Part shown: positions 16,952-26,805 of the stretch, in pieces
How the letters are laid out: every line of letters starts with the position of its first letter
Numbering within the stretch: the stretch's first letter is position 1
Assembly: GCF_900111945.1 (NCBI RefSeq)
Contig: NZ_FOYO01000001.1
Span: forward strand, 38,251 to 102,250
Direction of reading: 5' to 3'
Length of the DNA: 64,000 nt
Origin: Litoreibacter janthinus
Lineage (GTDB): Bacteria > Pseudomonadota > Alphaproteobacteria > Rhodobacterales > Rhodobacteraceae
Translations under genes and position numbers: made by a program
Notes under the pieces: model-generated
What the model was told of the DNA's origin: nothing
The model's input: only the letters and a program-made list of their open reading frames with translations
Database searches by the model: none

Positions 16952-17110
16952 GGGGACTGCTCCAAATTCGACTGCGCAACAATTACGCCATAGGCAGCAA
17001 CAGTTGCAATCAATTGGAAACAACAACGCTTGGAATACGCTTTTCCACAGGCTAAGACTTGGTGAGATTTGAGGCGCGTCAAGGCTTTAGGGCGCGAAAG
17101 CGGGGTTATC

Positions 17111-17944
17111 ATGCGGCTGGTTTGCCCAAATTGCGATGCGGAATACGAAGTTGATGACAGCTTAATTCCGCTCGAGGGGCGCGACGTGCAATGTTCCAAT
17201 TGCACGACAACTTGGTTTCAGGCCGGGCCTGAAGCCGGAGAAAGCGCTGTGCCAACTCCTGCTGACGAAGTGGCAGAAGTACCGCCAGAGGATCCCGATC
17301 TTGCAACCATCGCTGCCGCTGCCGCCGCCGCAGCGACTCCGACCATTCGCAAACCAACTGTGGACCAAGCCGCGCTGGACGTCATCCATGAGGAAGTTGA
17401 GCGCGAGACCTCGACAAGGAAGGCCGAGCTGGGAGGTATCGAGATACAGCCTGATCTGGGCCTTGATGACGGCGAGACTGAAGTCCGCGCCTCAGCTGCG
17501 CGCGACCGGATGGCCCGGCGCCGAGGCCTTGACCCACAAGCCGCGACAATCGAAGACAATGACGAGGCCCTAGCGGCCGCTCCGAAGCGTGATGAAGGCC
17601 ACGCCAAAAAAGAACTCTTCCCCGATATCGAAGAGATCAATTCGACCCTTTCGCCAGAAGCCGCAGAGGCCGAAGCGGAAGCCGCACGACTGGCTGCTGA
17701 AGGGGGCGAGCTTGCGCCAAGCAGAAGCAGCGGCTTCAGACTTGGCTTTGGGTTGATGCTGCTGCTCGCGGTGGGCTTACTGGTCCTCTACGTTTACGCG
17801 CCGCAACTGGCACAGAAATCACCTTCATGGTCAGGAGCGTTGTCGAGCTACGTTTCAACTGTCGACAGCATGCGGGTCTGGTTGGACACCGCGGCTCAAG
17901 GTCTTGTCGAAAAGATCGGCGTAACGCTTAGCGACCAGTCCTGA
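17111..17944 (+). CDS. Zinc-ribbon (MJ0042-type) single-pass membrane protein
   Basis: A 277-residue protein. Residues 1-36 form an MJ0042 zinc finger, with CPNC and CSNC pairs (MRLVCPNCDAEYEV...VQCSNCTTTWFQ). Next is a long acidic, Ala/Pro-rich linker (about 40-210), a membrane helix (LGFGLMLLLAVGLLVLYVYAP, about 215-240), and a short periplasmic tail. This is the standard layout of the alphaproteobacterial zinc-ribbon protein encoded next to ftsEX. Function is unknown; proximity to ftsE suggests a cell-division or envelope role. ATG at 17111 was chosen so that the finger begins the protein. It converges on the TIGR02302 gene with a two-base gap. Confidence 0.85.
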   Translation: MRLVCPNCDAEYEVDDSLIPLEGRDVQCSNCTTTWFQAGPEAGESAVPTPADEVAEVPPEDPDLATIAAAAAAAATPTIRKPTVDQAALDVIHEEVERETSTRKAELGGIEIQPDLGLDDGETEVRASAARDRMARRRGLDPQAATIEDNDEALAAAPKRDEGHAKKELFPDIEEINSTLSPEAAEAEAEAARLAAEGGELAPSRSSGFRLGFGLMLLLAVGLLVLYVYAPQLAQKSPSWSGALSSYVSTVDSMRVWLDTAAQGLVEKIGVTLSDQS

Positions 17945-17946
17945 AG

Positions 17947-20544
17947 CTAGAACTGATCCAGCAATCGCTTCAGGTAGTCCCGTTCGATTTCAGGACGCTC
18001 CTGTTCGCCCGACCTGCGACGGATTTCGTCCAACAATTCACGTGACCTGCGCTGCGCATTCTCGTCCTTCAACATGTTGTCCTCCGAGCCGATCATGCCA
18101 TCAGAGCCTTGCTCACGCCCTAGCGGGTCACGGTTCTGACGAGAAGCTTGGCCTTGATTTTGGCCTTCTTGACCTTGGCCTTCACGCTGCTCCTGAGCCA
18201 GTGCTTCGCCCAAATTGCGCATTCCCTCGCGTAGCGCTTCCATTGCGTCGGATTGAGCGCCTAGTGCCTCCGCGGTTTCGTCGTTGCGCAAGGCGTCTTC
18301 GGCACGATCCATCGCCTCTCCGGCGCGATCAAGGGCTTCGCGCGCTGCGTCGCCCTCTTCGGTGCCTTGTCCGGGCAGGCTGCGTTGCTGGCGGTTTAGC
18401 TCATTCCGAAGGGCTTGCTGACGATCAGCTAACGAGCGTTCGGACCCTGCGCCATTTTGCTGACCTTCAGCTTGCTGGTTGCCTTCGCCCTGCTGGCCCT
18501 CTTGCTCGCCTTGCTGACCGCCCTGTCCGTCGTGGCTCTGGCCGCGACCCTGGCCGCCATTACGACCCTCGTTGCCCTCATTCTCGCCAGCCTGCGCACC
18601 TGGATTGAACTGCTCTTGCAGATCACGGAACGCCTCGTCGCTGAGCCCTTGCTGTTCGCGCAGCGTGTCCTGCAGGCCTTCCATCGCTTGCTGCCCCGGA
18701 CTTTGCTGGCCTTCGCCATTCTGTCCTTGCGTGACCTGCATGTTCTTCATCATTTCCATCAGCTGGTCGAGCAAGGCCTGCGCTTCGGCCATTTGCCCCT
18801 CTTCCATCAACCGCTGAATCTCGTCCAGCATCTCCTGCAGTTGGTCGTTGGTGATTTCCTGAGAGTCGCCCTGCGCCTGCTGCTGAGGTTCTCCTTCTTG
18901 CCCTTCTTGCGCCAGCTGCTCCATGTATTGCTGCATGGCTTCACTGAGTTCTTGCATCAACTCCGCAATCTCGTCGTCGGTCGCGCCGTCTTTCATTGCA
19001 TCTGATAGGCGTTCCTGCGCACGCTGGAGCCGCTCCAACGCATCAGACAGGCGGCCATCCTCAAGAAGCGTTGCGGCTTGCCAAAGCATGTCAGCGATTT
19101 CCGCCTGCTTGTCGTCATTGATGCCGAACTCTGTCGCCAACTCTAAGCGTGTGATTGCCATGCGTACCGTCAAGTACGCAACTTCGCTGGGAAAGAAGCC
19201 CTCGGGGTCGTAAGTTATGGTTCGCAGTACATCGCTAATGCGCGGCGCATTCGATCGTGCCCAGAGCAGATCACGCCGTTGCTCAATTAGAGCCTTTGCA
19301 ATCGGTTGGAAAAAGCGTCGCCCCGGCAACTCGGCGGCAACCGTGGTTGGGCTGTTCGTCTGTTCCGATGCATCCATAACCGATAGGTCGATTTTGACTG
19401 GCAAACCGGCCCAAGGGTGTTCAGACAGGTTTTCGATTAGGCTTTCTGTAAACTCTTCCCGCTGGCCTGAAATTGGCATTGGAAGGTCCAAAACGATGAC
19501 TTCTCGAGACTCTGGCTCCGCCTCCAATCCGTAGCGCCGATCCACAGCCGCCAAATCCAAAGAAATCGTAGCACTGCCGCGTTCAACTCCGTAATCGTCA
19601 GATGCCGTGAAGGGTAGCTCCATTTCGCCATTGATCTGCCGCGATACTTCACCTGACACGGCAACCGATGGCGGTTGGTCAGCTTGTGCAGTGATTTTCC
19701 ATTCCGCCGCGTCGCCGCCTTCGATCCGGATCACACCGTCTTGTTCAATCACTCTGCTAAATGCTGTTTTAGGGTCCGCGTCTTCCTCTACGCTCCCGCT
19801 CACCCCTGAAACTGTTTCGGACAGGGTCAAACTTCCGACCTGACCATAAAGTCGAACCGTAAGGTCGCTGCCCTTTGGCACGGTTAAATCTGATACCTTA
19901 ACTTCGTTCAGATAAAGGCTGGGTTTGCCGGTGTATGCGGGCGGCTCGATCCAGATTTCCCACGCGGGGCCTGCCGCCACGGCTTGTCCCAAGCCGCCTG
20001 ATGTCAGATCATCCAAAGACGTTGCCCGCCAAAGACTGCCGAAACCAAGCGTCATGACCAAAAGCAACACCGCCACATAGCGCAAAGCGTAGGGATCTTG
20101 CGAAGATACGCGCAAGTCAGGCGAGACAGCCTCAGCCTCGGCCAAGCGGGCTTGCATCCTTGCCTGATGAGCCTTCCAGATCGCTTGCGAAGCTGCGTCA
20201 CTGCCGCCAAGCGCCTGTGTGTCCAAAGCCGCTGTCACGGGACGCCCGGCCATCGTGAGGTCAATCCGATTCAACGCGTCGGACCATGTCGGGCTGCGAT
20301 ACTTCTTCAGCCCATAGACCAGTGAGGCTAGCGTCGCGGCCCCCGCGACCATCGTGACGCCCCAGAGGGCCTCCGCAGGCATTGCAACGCCAGCAAAGAG
20401 CGTCAAAACCACCAAGCTAAGAATAACAACTGTCCAAAAAGGCCAAAACGCCTGCGTAATACGTTCAGCCCACAGACCAACAAGTGTCAGTCGTGTTGGC
20501 CACTTTAAGGCAGAAAGGTCTAGCTCGGTGTCAGGCTTGCTCAT
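17947..20544 (-). CDS. TIGR02302 / DUF4175 family membrane protein
   Basis: A protein of about 865 residues. Two hydrophobic helices lie near the amino end (TVVILSLVVLTLFAG; WGVTMVAGAATLASLVYG) and a third near residue 170. A beta-rich region follows (about 200-420), then a helical region with repeated Glu/Gln/Leu heptads (about 470-640), a Gly/Gln/Glu-rich low-complexity segment (about 600-720), and a charged helical tail ending EIERDYLKRLLDQF. The family is almost confined to alphaproteobacteria and has no known function. Start taken at MSKPDTELDLSAL; a start seven residues upstream is possible. Confidence 0.88.
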   Translation of the reverse strand: MSKPDTELDLSALKWPTRLTLVGLWAERITQAFWPFWTVVILSLVVLTLFAGVAMPAEALWGVTMVAGAATLASLVYGLKKYRSPTWSDALNRIDLTMAGRPVTAALDTQALGGSDAASQAIWKAHQARMQARLAEAEAVSPDLRVSSQDPYALRYVAVLLLVMTLGFGSLWRATSLDDLTSGGLGQAVAAGPAWEIWIEPPAYTGKPSLYLNEVKVSDLTVPKGSDLTVRLYGQVGSLTLSETVSGVSGSVEEDADPKTAFSRVIEQDGVIRIEGGDAAEWKITAQADQPPSVAVSGEVSRQINGEMELPFTASDDYGVERGSATISLDLAAVDRRYGLEAEPESREVIVLDLPMPISGQREEFTESLIENLSEHPWAGLPVKIDLSVMDASEQTNSPTTVAAELPGRRFFQPIAKALIEQRRDLLWARSNAPRISDVLRTITYDPEGFFPSEVAYLTVRMAITRLELATEFGINDDKQAEIADMLWQAATLLEDGRLSDALERLQRAQERLSDAMKDGATDDEIAELMQELSEAMQQYMEQLAQEGQEGEPQQQAQGDSQEITNDQLQEMLDEIQRLMEEGQMAEAQALLDQLMEMMKNMQVTQGQNGEGQQSPGQQAMEGLQDTLREQQGLSDEAFRDLQEQFNPGAQAGENEGNEGRNGGQGRGQSHDGQGGQQGEQEGQQGEGNQQAEGQQNGAGSERSLADRQQALRNELNRQQRSLPGQGTEEGDAAREALDRAGEAMDRAEDALRNDETAEALGAQSDAMEALREGMRNLGEALAQEQREGQGQEGQNQGQASRQNRDPLGREQGSDGMIGSEDNMLKDENAQRRSRELLDEIRRRSGEQERPEIERDYLKRLLDQF

Positions 20545-20577
20545 CCGGTCATCCCATCGGCCCATCGCACCATAGCG

Positions 20578-21843
20578 TCAGAGCCATTCTGGAATGGTAT
20601 CTCGATTTATCATCTCGTCAAAGGTAGGACGCTCCCGAATGACGGCGAATTGATCCTCATGTACCAAAACTTCAGGAATAAGCGGCCTTGAGTTGTATTC
20701 GGACGCCATTACAGCACCATATGCACCTGCAGAGCGGAACGCGACCAAATCACCGGCTGAGACTGGCGGCATGATCCGTTGTTTTGCAAAGGTGTCGCCA
20801 CTTTCGCATACAGGACCGACAATATCATACTTCACCTGTTCGACACCTGCCGCAGGCTCGATGACCGGAATGATATCATGATGCGCGCCATACATGGCAG
20901 GGCGAATGAGGTCATTCATCGCTGCATCAATAATCATGAAACTACGGTCTTCACCCTCTTTGATGTAGATAACCTCTGACACCAAGAGACCCGCGTTCCC
21001 TGCGATCAGTCGTCCGGGTTCGATTTCGATCTCGCATCCAAGATGTCCGACTTTGTCTTTCACGAGTTGGCCGAACTCTTGCGGCAAAGGTGGCGCATCG
21101 TTCGAGCGCTCGTAAGGAATTCCCAAGCCACCGCCCAAATCAAGGCGGCGAATATCGTGACCTTCGGCACGAAGAACTTTGGTCAACTCCGCAACTTTCT
21201 CGAATGCCTGACCGAAGGGTTCAAGTTGTGTCAGCTGGCTGCCAATATGAACGTCGATGCCAATTACATCTAACCCGGGCAACGCCGCGGCTTCGGCATA
21301 AACTTCTTTTGCGCGGGAAATCGGAATACCGAATTTGTTCTCTGATTTGCCTGTTGAAATTTTCTCGTGGGTTTTTGCATCTACGTCTGGATTGACCCGA
21401 ATGGTCACTGGCGCCACGGCTCCCATGGACGACGCGACGTCGGACAAAACCCGCATCTCCGGCTCGCTCTCGATATTGAATTGGCGGATACCACCTTCAA
21501 GCGCGAGACGCATTTCTGCGCGGGTTTTTCCAACTCCGGAGAAAACGATCTTATCGCCCGGAACGCCAACAGCCTTGGCCCGCATGTACTCGCCGCCTGA
21601 AACGACGTCCATGCCCGCTCCCAGATCCGCCAGCAGCTTCAACACAGCTTGGTTGGAATTGGCTTTCATGGCGTAGCAGACAAGATGATCCGCCCAGTCC
21701 AATGCTTCGTCAAACAAACGGAAATGGCGCGAAAGCGTCGCGCTCGAATAGACATAAAACGGCGCACCCACTTGAGCGGCAATTTCGGAAATTGCGACTT
21801 CCTCAGCGTGCAAAACGCCGTCGCGGTAAAGAAAATGATCCAT
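20578..21843 (-). CDS. lysA: Diaminopimelate decarboxylase
   Basis: A 421-residue PLP enzyme that makes L-lysine from meso-diaminopimelate. The PLP lysine is in CYAMKANSN (around residue 55). Other family elements are HIGSQ, the glycine-rich LDLGGGLGIPY, the phosphate-binding EPGRLIAGNAG, and the active-site CESGDTFA near the carboxyl end with Cys at the dimer interface. The start MDHFLYRDGVLHAEEV is the usual one; a 32-residue upstream extension is not conserved. The stop of the DUF2834 gene overlaps the start by one base. Confidence 0.96.
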   Translation of the reverse strand: MDHFLYRDGVLHAEEVAISEIAAQVGAPFYVYSSATLSRHFRLFDEALDWADHLVCYAMKANSNQAVLKLLADLGAGMDVVSGGEYMRAKAVGVPGDKIVFSGVGKTRAEMRLALEGGIRQFNIESEPEMRVLSDVASSMGAVAPVTIRVNPDVDAKTHEKISTGKSENKFGIPISRAKEVYAEAAALPGLDVIGIDVHIGSQLTQLEPFGQAFEKVAELTKVLRAEGHDIRRLDLGGGLGIPYERSNDAPPLPQEFGQLVKDKVGHLGCEIEIEPGRLIAGNAGLLVSEVIYIKEGEDRSFMIIDAAMNDLIRPAMYGAHHDIIPVIEPAAGVEQVKYDIVGPVCESGDTFAKQRIMPPVSAGDLVAFRSAGAYGAVMASEYNSRPLIPEVLVHEDQFAVIRERPTFDEMINRDTIPEWL

Positions 21844-22160
21844 CAGTCGAGTGGCCTTGTGCGCAGAAATAAATAGAGCGGCAAGCCGCAAGAGACACCG
21901 ATACAGAATGTCGCCGGGATCGCAACCAGAGCCAGCCAATTCCTACGAACTGATACCTCTGCCAAAATCCAGACAGTTAGGGCGAAGGCGGCAATAGTAA
22001 GGTCCCAGACCAACCCCGAGGACGCTGCATTGGCGTGCCAAGCATCAACCATCAGGCCGATAGAAAAACCGTTCTCAGAAAACCACTGAACGAAATAATA
22101 CATCGGGTGGATTGCCCCCCAAATCGCGAGGGCAAGATAGATCATACGCAACACGGACAT
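21843..22160 (-). CDS. DUF2834 small membrane protein
   Basis: A 105-residue protein with three hydrophobic segments. The sequence pattern MYYFVQWFSENG, then an acidic/Asn loop (DAWHANAASSGLVWDL) and a Pro-rich end matches DUF2834. No function is known for this family. I set the start at MSVLRMIYLALAIW because the earlier Met adds a charged leader before a membrane helix. It is the first gene of a two-gene unit with lysA. Confidence 0.75.
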   Translation of the reverse strand: MSVLRMIYLALAIWGAIHPMYYFVQWFSENGFSIGLMVDAWHANAASSGLVWDLTIAAFALTVWILAEVSVRRNWLALVAIPATFCIGVSCGLPLYLFLRTRPLD

Positions 22161-22307
22161 TGCAGCGGCTCCTGTACCAGTGAGCGGCGATGTAGCCCAT
22201 TCCCGCACCGCCGGAAAGGTCTCAGGCCCAGCGATAACCCCGCATTTTCCTTATTTTCGCCCAATGGACGGGGCAAACCGTGCAAAAGGGCTTAGGGGGC
22301 CGACCGA

Positions 22308-23276
22308 ATGATGAGACACTACCTACTGTTTTCTTTGGCATATTTGGCCTGCGCTGTGGCGTTGGTCTTTGCCTTGCGAGAACAGCCGGGGGTCTTGCTG
22401 CAAGGTGCGGTGCAAACATCCCTCTACCTTTTGAGGTCGTTCGCCGAATGGATGCCTATACTCGGAGTGTTTCTGGCGGGGTCGCTTTTCCTGACACGAA
22501 AGTTCGGCATCAAGGAGCGAATTCTACCAACCCTTTACGCCTTACTCGGCTGTCTGGCGTTCTCGATGGCGTTTTCTCTGGTTAAGACATCAATCCCTTA
22601 TATCCAGCCTTTCTACGCCGACCCGCTCTTCGCAGATCTGGATAGGGCACTTCATTTCGGTGTCGATCCGTGGCGCATTACCCACGCGATCGCGGCCTAC
22701 GTACCGCCCGCTGCCATCGTTATCTTGTACTTTATGGTTTGGTTCCTCCCAGCCGTTTTCCTACCGGTTTTCATAGCCCTGACGGATACTGACAAGGACA
22801 GATCGAAACGGTTTATGATCCTTTATGTCGGATCATGGATTGGCTTGGGCAACCTGCTTGCCGTTGTCGGAAGCTCCGCAGGCCCCGTCTATTATGACCG
22901 CCTTCTTGGCACTGCGCGGTTTTCCGACCTGACAATCGCACTTGAGAGCAGCGGAATCTCCGCATCGGCTCTTGGACGAGTGCAAGAGAATCTTTGGCAA
23001 TTCTATTCCGAAGGCGGGCAAAGTCTCGGCTCAGGAATTTCGGCGTTCCCGTCAGTCCATGTAGGTTTGGCCGCAGTCACGCTCCTTTATTTGTGGGAAC
23101 GCTCACGCCTTCTGGCCCCGTTTGGCGTCGTTTTCGCTGTAATGATTTTATTCTCCTCCGTCTATCATGGCTGGCATTACGCAGTGGACGGTTATGTCTC
23201 GATCGCGGTCGTAACAGTCCTCTGGGCTGCGCTGCGGCGACGCAACGTCGCAATTGCCACTTACATTCCTGCTTGA
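22308..23276 (+). CDS. PAP2 superfamily phosphatase / transferase
   Basis: A 322-residue membrane protein with about seven helices. The PAP2 catalytic motifs are present late in the sequence: PSVHVGLA (motif 2 with the His) and SSVYHGWHYAVDG (motif 3 with the nucleophilic His and Asp). The form with a long amino-terminal membrane region resembles the PAP2_3 group, which includes inositol-phosphorylceramide synthase-like enzymes. The substrate may be a lipid phosphate. It is read divergently from the lysA unit across 147 bases. Confidence 0.8.
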   Translation: MMRHYLLFSLAYLACAVALVFALREQPGVLLQGAVQTSLYLLRSFAEWMPILGVFLAGSLFLTRKFGIKERILPTLYALLGCLAFSMAFSLVKTSIPYIQPFYADPLFADLDRALHFGVDPWRITHAIAAYVPPAAIVILYFMVWFLPAVFLPVFIALTDTDKDRSKRFMILYVGSWIGLGNLLAVVGSSAGPVYYDRLLGTARFSDLTIALESSGISASALGRVQENLWQFYSEGGQSLGSGISAFPSVHVGLAAVTLLYLWERSRLLAPFGVVFAVMILFSSVYHGWHYAVDGYVSIAVVTVLWAALRRRNVAIATYIPA

Positions 23277-23342
23277 TTGAAGGTTTAAAGCTAACAAAGT
23301 TGCGAACCCGCCCCCACGGGGCGTTGCGAGAGGAATTGAGAC

Positions 23343-24977
23343 ATGGCCGAGATTGAACGCGAAAGCATGGAATATGATGTGGTTATCGTGGGGGCCGGCC
23401 CAGCCGGACTTAGCGCAGCCATCCGCCTGAAGCAGCTCGACGCTGACATCAATGTCGTTGTCTTGGAAAAAGGCTCCGAAGTCGGCGCGCATATCCTGTC
23501 TGGTGCGGTCCTTGATCCCTCGGGCCTTGACTCGCTGCTGCCGGATTGGCGCACGATGGACGCCCCGATCAAAGTGCCGGTGAAATCCGACAACTTCTAC
23601 ATGCTCGGCGAGGCCGGTCAGGTGCGCATCCCGAACTTCGTGATGCCGCCACTTATGAACAACCACGGCAACTATATTGTCTCCATGGCTAATGTTTGCC
23701 GCTGGATGGCCGAGTTAGCCGAAGGCATGGGTGTCGAAATATTCCCCGGCATGGCCTGCTCTGACATCGTCTACGGCGACAATGGAGAAGTGAAGGGTGT
23801 TATAGCTGGCGTATTTGGTCTGGAAGCAGACGGCTCCTACGGCGAAAACACAGAGCCGGGGATGGAACTTCATGGCAAATACGTCTTCCTGTCGGAAGGC
23901 GTTCGCGGATCGCTCTCCAAACAAGTGATCGAAAAATACGATCTCGCGAAAGGCGCAAGCCCACAGAAATACGGTCTCGGTATGAAAGAGATCTGGGAAA
24001 TCGACCCAGCCAAGCACAAAGAAGGCACTGTGACCCACACAATGGGCTGGCCTTTGGGGAGCAATGCAGGCGGCGGGTCGTTCATTTACCACCTCGACAA
24101 CAATCAAGTCTATGTAGGGTTCGTGGTGCATCTGAACTACGAGAACCCGTATCTGTTCCCTTACATGGAATTCCAGCGTTTCAAGCACCACCCGATGGTT
24201 GCAGATCTGCTGGAAGGCGGCAAACGAGTGGCTTACGGTGCGCGGGCAATTACTGAGGGCGGCTGGCAGTCACTGCCCAAGACCGCTTTCCCGGGCGGTG
24301 CGTTGCTGGGCTGCTCCGCGGGAATGGTCAACGTCCCGAGGATCAAGGGCAACCACAACGCAATGCTGTCCGGCAAAGCCGCAGCCGAAGCTGCATTTGA
24401 GGCTATCGGCGCAGGCCGCTCTGGCGATACATTGGACGGCTACGACACCGAAGTGCGCACTGGCGCGATTGGCAAAGACCTGAAACGCGTGCGCAACGTA
24501 AAGCCACTGTGGTCGAACTATGGTTTGACTGCCTCCTTGGCCATCGGCGGCGCCGATATGTGGTGCAACAACATCTTTGGCACGTCTCCGCTGAACCTCA
24601 AGCATGGCAAGTCGGACGCGGAAGCTACGGGAAAGGCAGCCGATTTCAAGGAAATCGACTACCCCAAGCCAGACGGCAAGCTGTCCTTCGACCGGTTAAC
24701 CAACGTCGCCTTTGCCGCGACCAACCACGAGGAAAGCCAACCGTCACACCTGAAGCTGAAAGACGAGAGCATCCCGATTGGTGTTAACCTGCCCGTCTAT
24801 GCAGAACCTGCGCAGCGCTATTGCCCTGCAGGTGTTTACGAAGTGGTCGACAACAACTTTGTCATCAACTTCCAAAACTGCGTTCACTGCAAAACCTGCG
24901 ACATCAAAGACCCGTCGCAAAATATTGTGTGGACGACGCCTCAAGGCGGTGACGGGCCTAACTACCCCAATATGTAA
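23343..24977 (+). CDS. Electron transfer flavoprotein-ubiquinone oxidoreductase
   Basis: A 544-residue peripheral inner-membrane enzyme that passes electrons from ETF to ubiquinone in fatty-acid and amino-acid catabolism. The amino end has the FAD fold VVIVGAGPAGLSAAI (residues 14-28). The carboxyl domain binds one 4Fe-4S cluster through CPAGVYE, CVHCKTCDIKDP. The characteristic GGWQSLPK and PGGALLGCSAGMVNVP blocks lie between. The length is normal. It is preceded by a GC-rich stretch and a good Shine-Dalgarno (AGAGGAA). Confidence 0.96.
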   Translation: MAEIERESMEYDVVIVGAGPAGLSAAIRLKQLDADINVVVLEKGSEVGAHILSGAVLDPSGLDSLLPDWRTMDAPIKVPVKSDNFYMLGEAGQVRIPNFVMPPLMNNHGNYIVSMANVCRWMAELAEGMGVEIFPGMACSDIVYGDNGEVKGVIAGVFGLEADGSYGENTEPGMELHGKYVFLSEGVRGSLSKQVIEKYDLAKGASPQKYGLGMKEIWEIDPAKHKEGTVTHTMGWPLGSNAGGGSFIYHLDNNQVYVGFVVHLNYENPYLFPYMEFQRFKHHPMVADLLEGGKRVAYGARAITEGGWQSLPKTAFPGGALLGCSAGMVNVPRIKGNHNAMLSGKAAAEAAFEAIGAGRSGDTLDGYDTEVRTGAIGKDLKRVRNVKPLWSNYGLTASLAIGGADMWCNNIFGTSPLNLKHGKSDAEATGKAADFKEIDYPKPDGKLSFDRLTNVAFAATNHEESQPSHLKLKDESIPIGVNLPVYAEPAQRYCPAGVYEVVDNNFVINFQNCVHCKTCDIKDPSQNIVWTTPQGGDGPNYPNM

Positions 24978-25095
24978 CGCAGAATTGGCGCGGCGGGCTT
25001 TCCCCCGCGCTATTGTTACCAAACGGCACATGGACAACCTGAGTCGGTGGACCTAGTTTCCTTCTGTGACGTTAGAAGAATTGGGCCCGACTATT

Positions 25096-26805
25096 ATGAC
25101 ATCGACCACTCTCCGCAATTGCGCGACTGCGCTGCTGCTTTCGTTCGCGGCAGGAACGGCACCAGGATGGGCCGCGCAAAATGGTCTTGCTGGCCCCTAC
25201 CTTGCAGCGCGACAAGCGACCATATCCTTCGATTACACCGAAGCGGCGCTCTACTACCGCCGCGCAATCATCGCAGAACCGACGAACCTTCCATTGAAGG
25301 AAAGCGCAATCATTGCGCTGATTGGTCAGGGAGACATTGCTGGCGCGGCTGAAGTCGCGACGGAACATGAAAAATCCGGCGGCAGAAACCAAATCGTTGA
25401 TCTGGTGCTGGATACGGTTTCAGTAGCCGAGGGTGAATTTGATCGCGCATCAGAAGAAAGCCCCGAGACAACTGGCCTTGCCCCCCTTTTGGGCGGCCTG
25501 ACGCGGGCGTGGGCTCTTCTTGGGCAAGGCAAAATGTCCGACGCCACTGATGCCTTTGACGCAGTCGCGAAAACTGAAGATTTTGCATCCTTCGCCTATT
25601 ATCACAATGCTTTGGCGCTTGCTTCTGTCGGTGACTTTGAAGGGGCGGATCAAATCCTGTCCGGCGAGAAACACGGTCCCCTGATCTTAAGCGCGCGCGG
25701 CATCGAAGCGCATGCACAAATTCTTGCACAGCTTGACCGACAATCTGACGCGATTGAGTTGCTGAATGCTACAACTGCGAACGGGTTCAGCGCCGAGCTC
25801 GAAGCCCTGAAAGAGCGCCTCGAAGCACGTGAAACGGTTGAATACGACTTCGTCACCAACGCAAGCGAAGGCGTGGCTGAGGTCTATTTCAATCTGTCTT
25901 CGGTGCTTGTTGGCCGCACCGCGCCAGAGCATGTCTTGCTATATGTCCGCATGGCGCAATTCATTCGTCCAAACCACGCCCCCGCGGTTTTGATGGCTGC
26001 CCAAATTCTTGAGGACATGGGTCAGTTTGACCTGGCGACGGACGCTTATGCGTCACTTGATGCCGACTCCCCTGCATACGTACTGGCCGAGATCGGTCGG
26101 GCGAACGCGTTGTATTCGGACGACCGCAAAGACGCCTCAGTCGAAGTTCTGACCGCCCTGTCAAAATCTCGTGGCGATATCGCCTTGGTTCATTCAACCC
26201 TTGGCGACATGCTCAGCCGGACCGAGAAGAACGAAGCCGCGATTGAAGCATATTCACGTGCGCTAGATATCAACGGGATCGGCAACCGCTCCAACTGGCG
26301 TATTTTCTACGCGCGCGGCATCGTTCGAGAGCGCATGGATGACTTCACAGGGATGGAATTGGATTTCCGCAAAGCGCTTGAGCTGTCCCCTAATCAGCCG
26401 GACATTCTGAACTACCTTGGCTACTCGCTGGTCGAGCAGCGTATCAAGCTCGACGAAGCATTGGGGATGATTCAGACAGCCGTAAAAGAAAGCCCCGAAA
26501 GCGGATATATTACCGACAGTCTTGGCTGGATCTTCTATCGTCTCGGGCGTTTCGAAGAGGCCGTTGCACCTATGGAAAAGGCAGTTGAACTGCTACCTGT
26601 AGATCCAATTGTAAACGACCACCTTGGAGACGTGTATTGGATGGTTGGCCGAGAGAGGGAAGCCGAATTCCAATGGAAGCGTGCCCTTTCGTTCGAGCCG
26701 GAGGAAGCGGAAGCCGAGCGCATTCGCGACAAGCTGGCACGGGGCCTGACCGTCGTGCTTGAGGAAGAAGCCAGCGCTGGAACGACACAAACCGCCAACG
26801 AATGA
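25096..26805 (+). CDS. Exported tetratricopeptide-repeat protein
   Basis: A 569-residue protein with a signal peptide (MTSTTLRNCATALLLSFAAGTAPGWAAQ), so it is periplasmic or outer-membrane anchored. TPR units are seen through most of its length, for instance AALYYRRAIIAEPTNLPL, AIEAYSRALDINGIGN, MELDFRKALELSPNQPDILNYLGYSL, EEAVAPMEKAVELLPVDPIVNDHLGDVYW. It resembles the NrfG/PilF-like TPR proteins common before ispE in Rhodobacterales. Start set at 25096 to begin the signal peptide. It overlaps ispE by four bases. Its partner is unknown; outer-membrane assembly or cell-wall roles are possible. Confidence 0.85.
   Translation: MTSTTLRNCATALLLSFAAGTAPGWAAQNGLAGPYLAARQATISFDYTEAALYYRRAIIAEPTNLPLKESAIIALIGQGDIAGAAEVATEHEKSGGRNQIVDLVLDTVSVAEGEFDRASEESPETTGLAPLLGGLTRAWALLGQGKMSDATDAFDAVAKTEDFASFAYYHNALALASVGDFEGADQILSGEKHGPLILSARGIEAHAQILAQLDRQSDAIELLNATTANGFSAELEALKERLEARETVEYDFVTNASEGVAEVYFNLSSVLVGRTAPEHVLLYVRMAQFIRPNHAPAVLMAAQILEDMGQFDLATDAYASLDADSPAYVLAEIGRANALYSDDRKDASVEVLTALSKSRGDIALVHSTLGDMLSRTEKNEAAIEAYSRALDINGIGNRSNWRIFYARGIVRERMDDFTGMELDFRKALELSPNQPDILNYLGYSLVEQRIKLDEALGMIQTAVKESPESGYITDSLGWIFYRLGRFEEAVAPMEKAVELLPVDPIVNDHLGDVYWMVGREREAEFQWKRALSFEPEEAEAERIRDKLARGLTVVLEEEASAGTTQTANE

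Noticed and set aside
16952-17110. Possible promoter pair between ftsE and the zinc-ribbon gene
   Set aside because: The 159-base divergent gap must contain promoters, but I saw no -35/-10 pair good enough to place.
23309-23324. GC-rich hairpin CGCCCC-CAC-GGGGCG before the ETF-QO gene
   Set aside because: Six-base stem with a three-base loop and no T-run; too weak for a terminator call.
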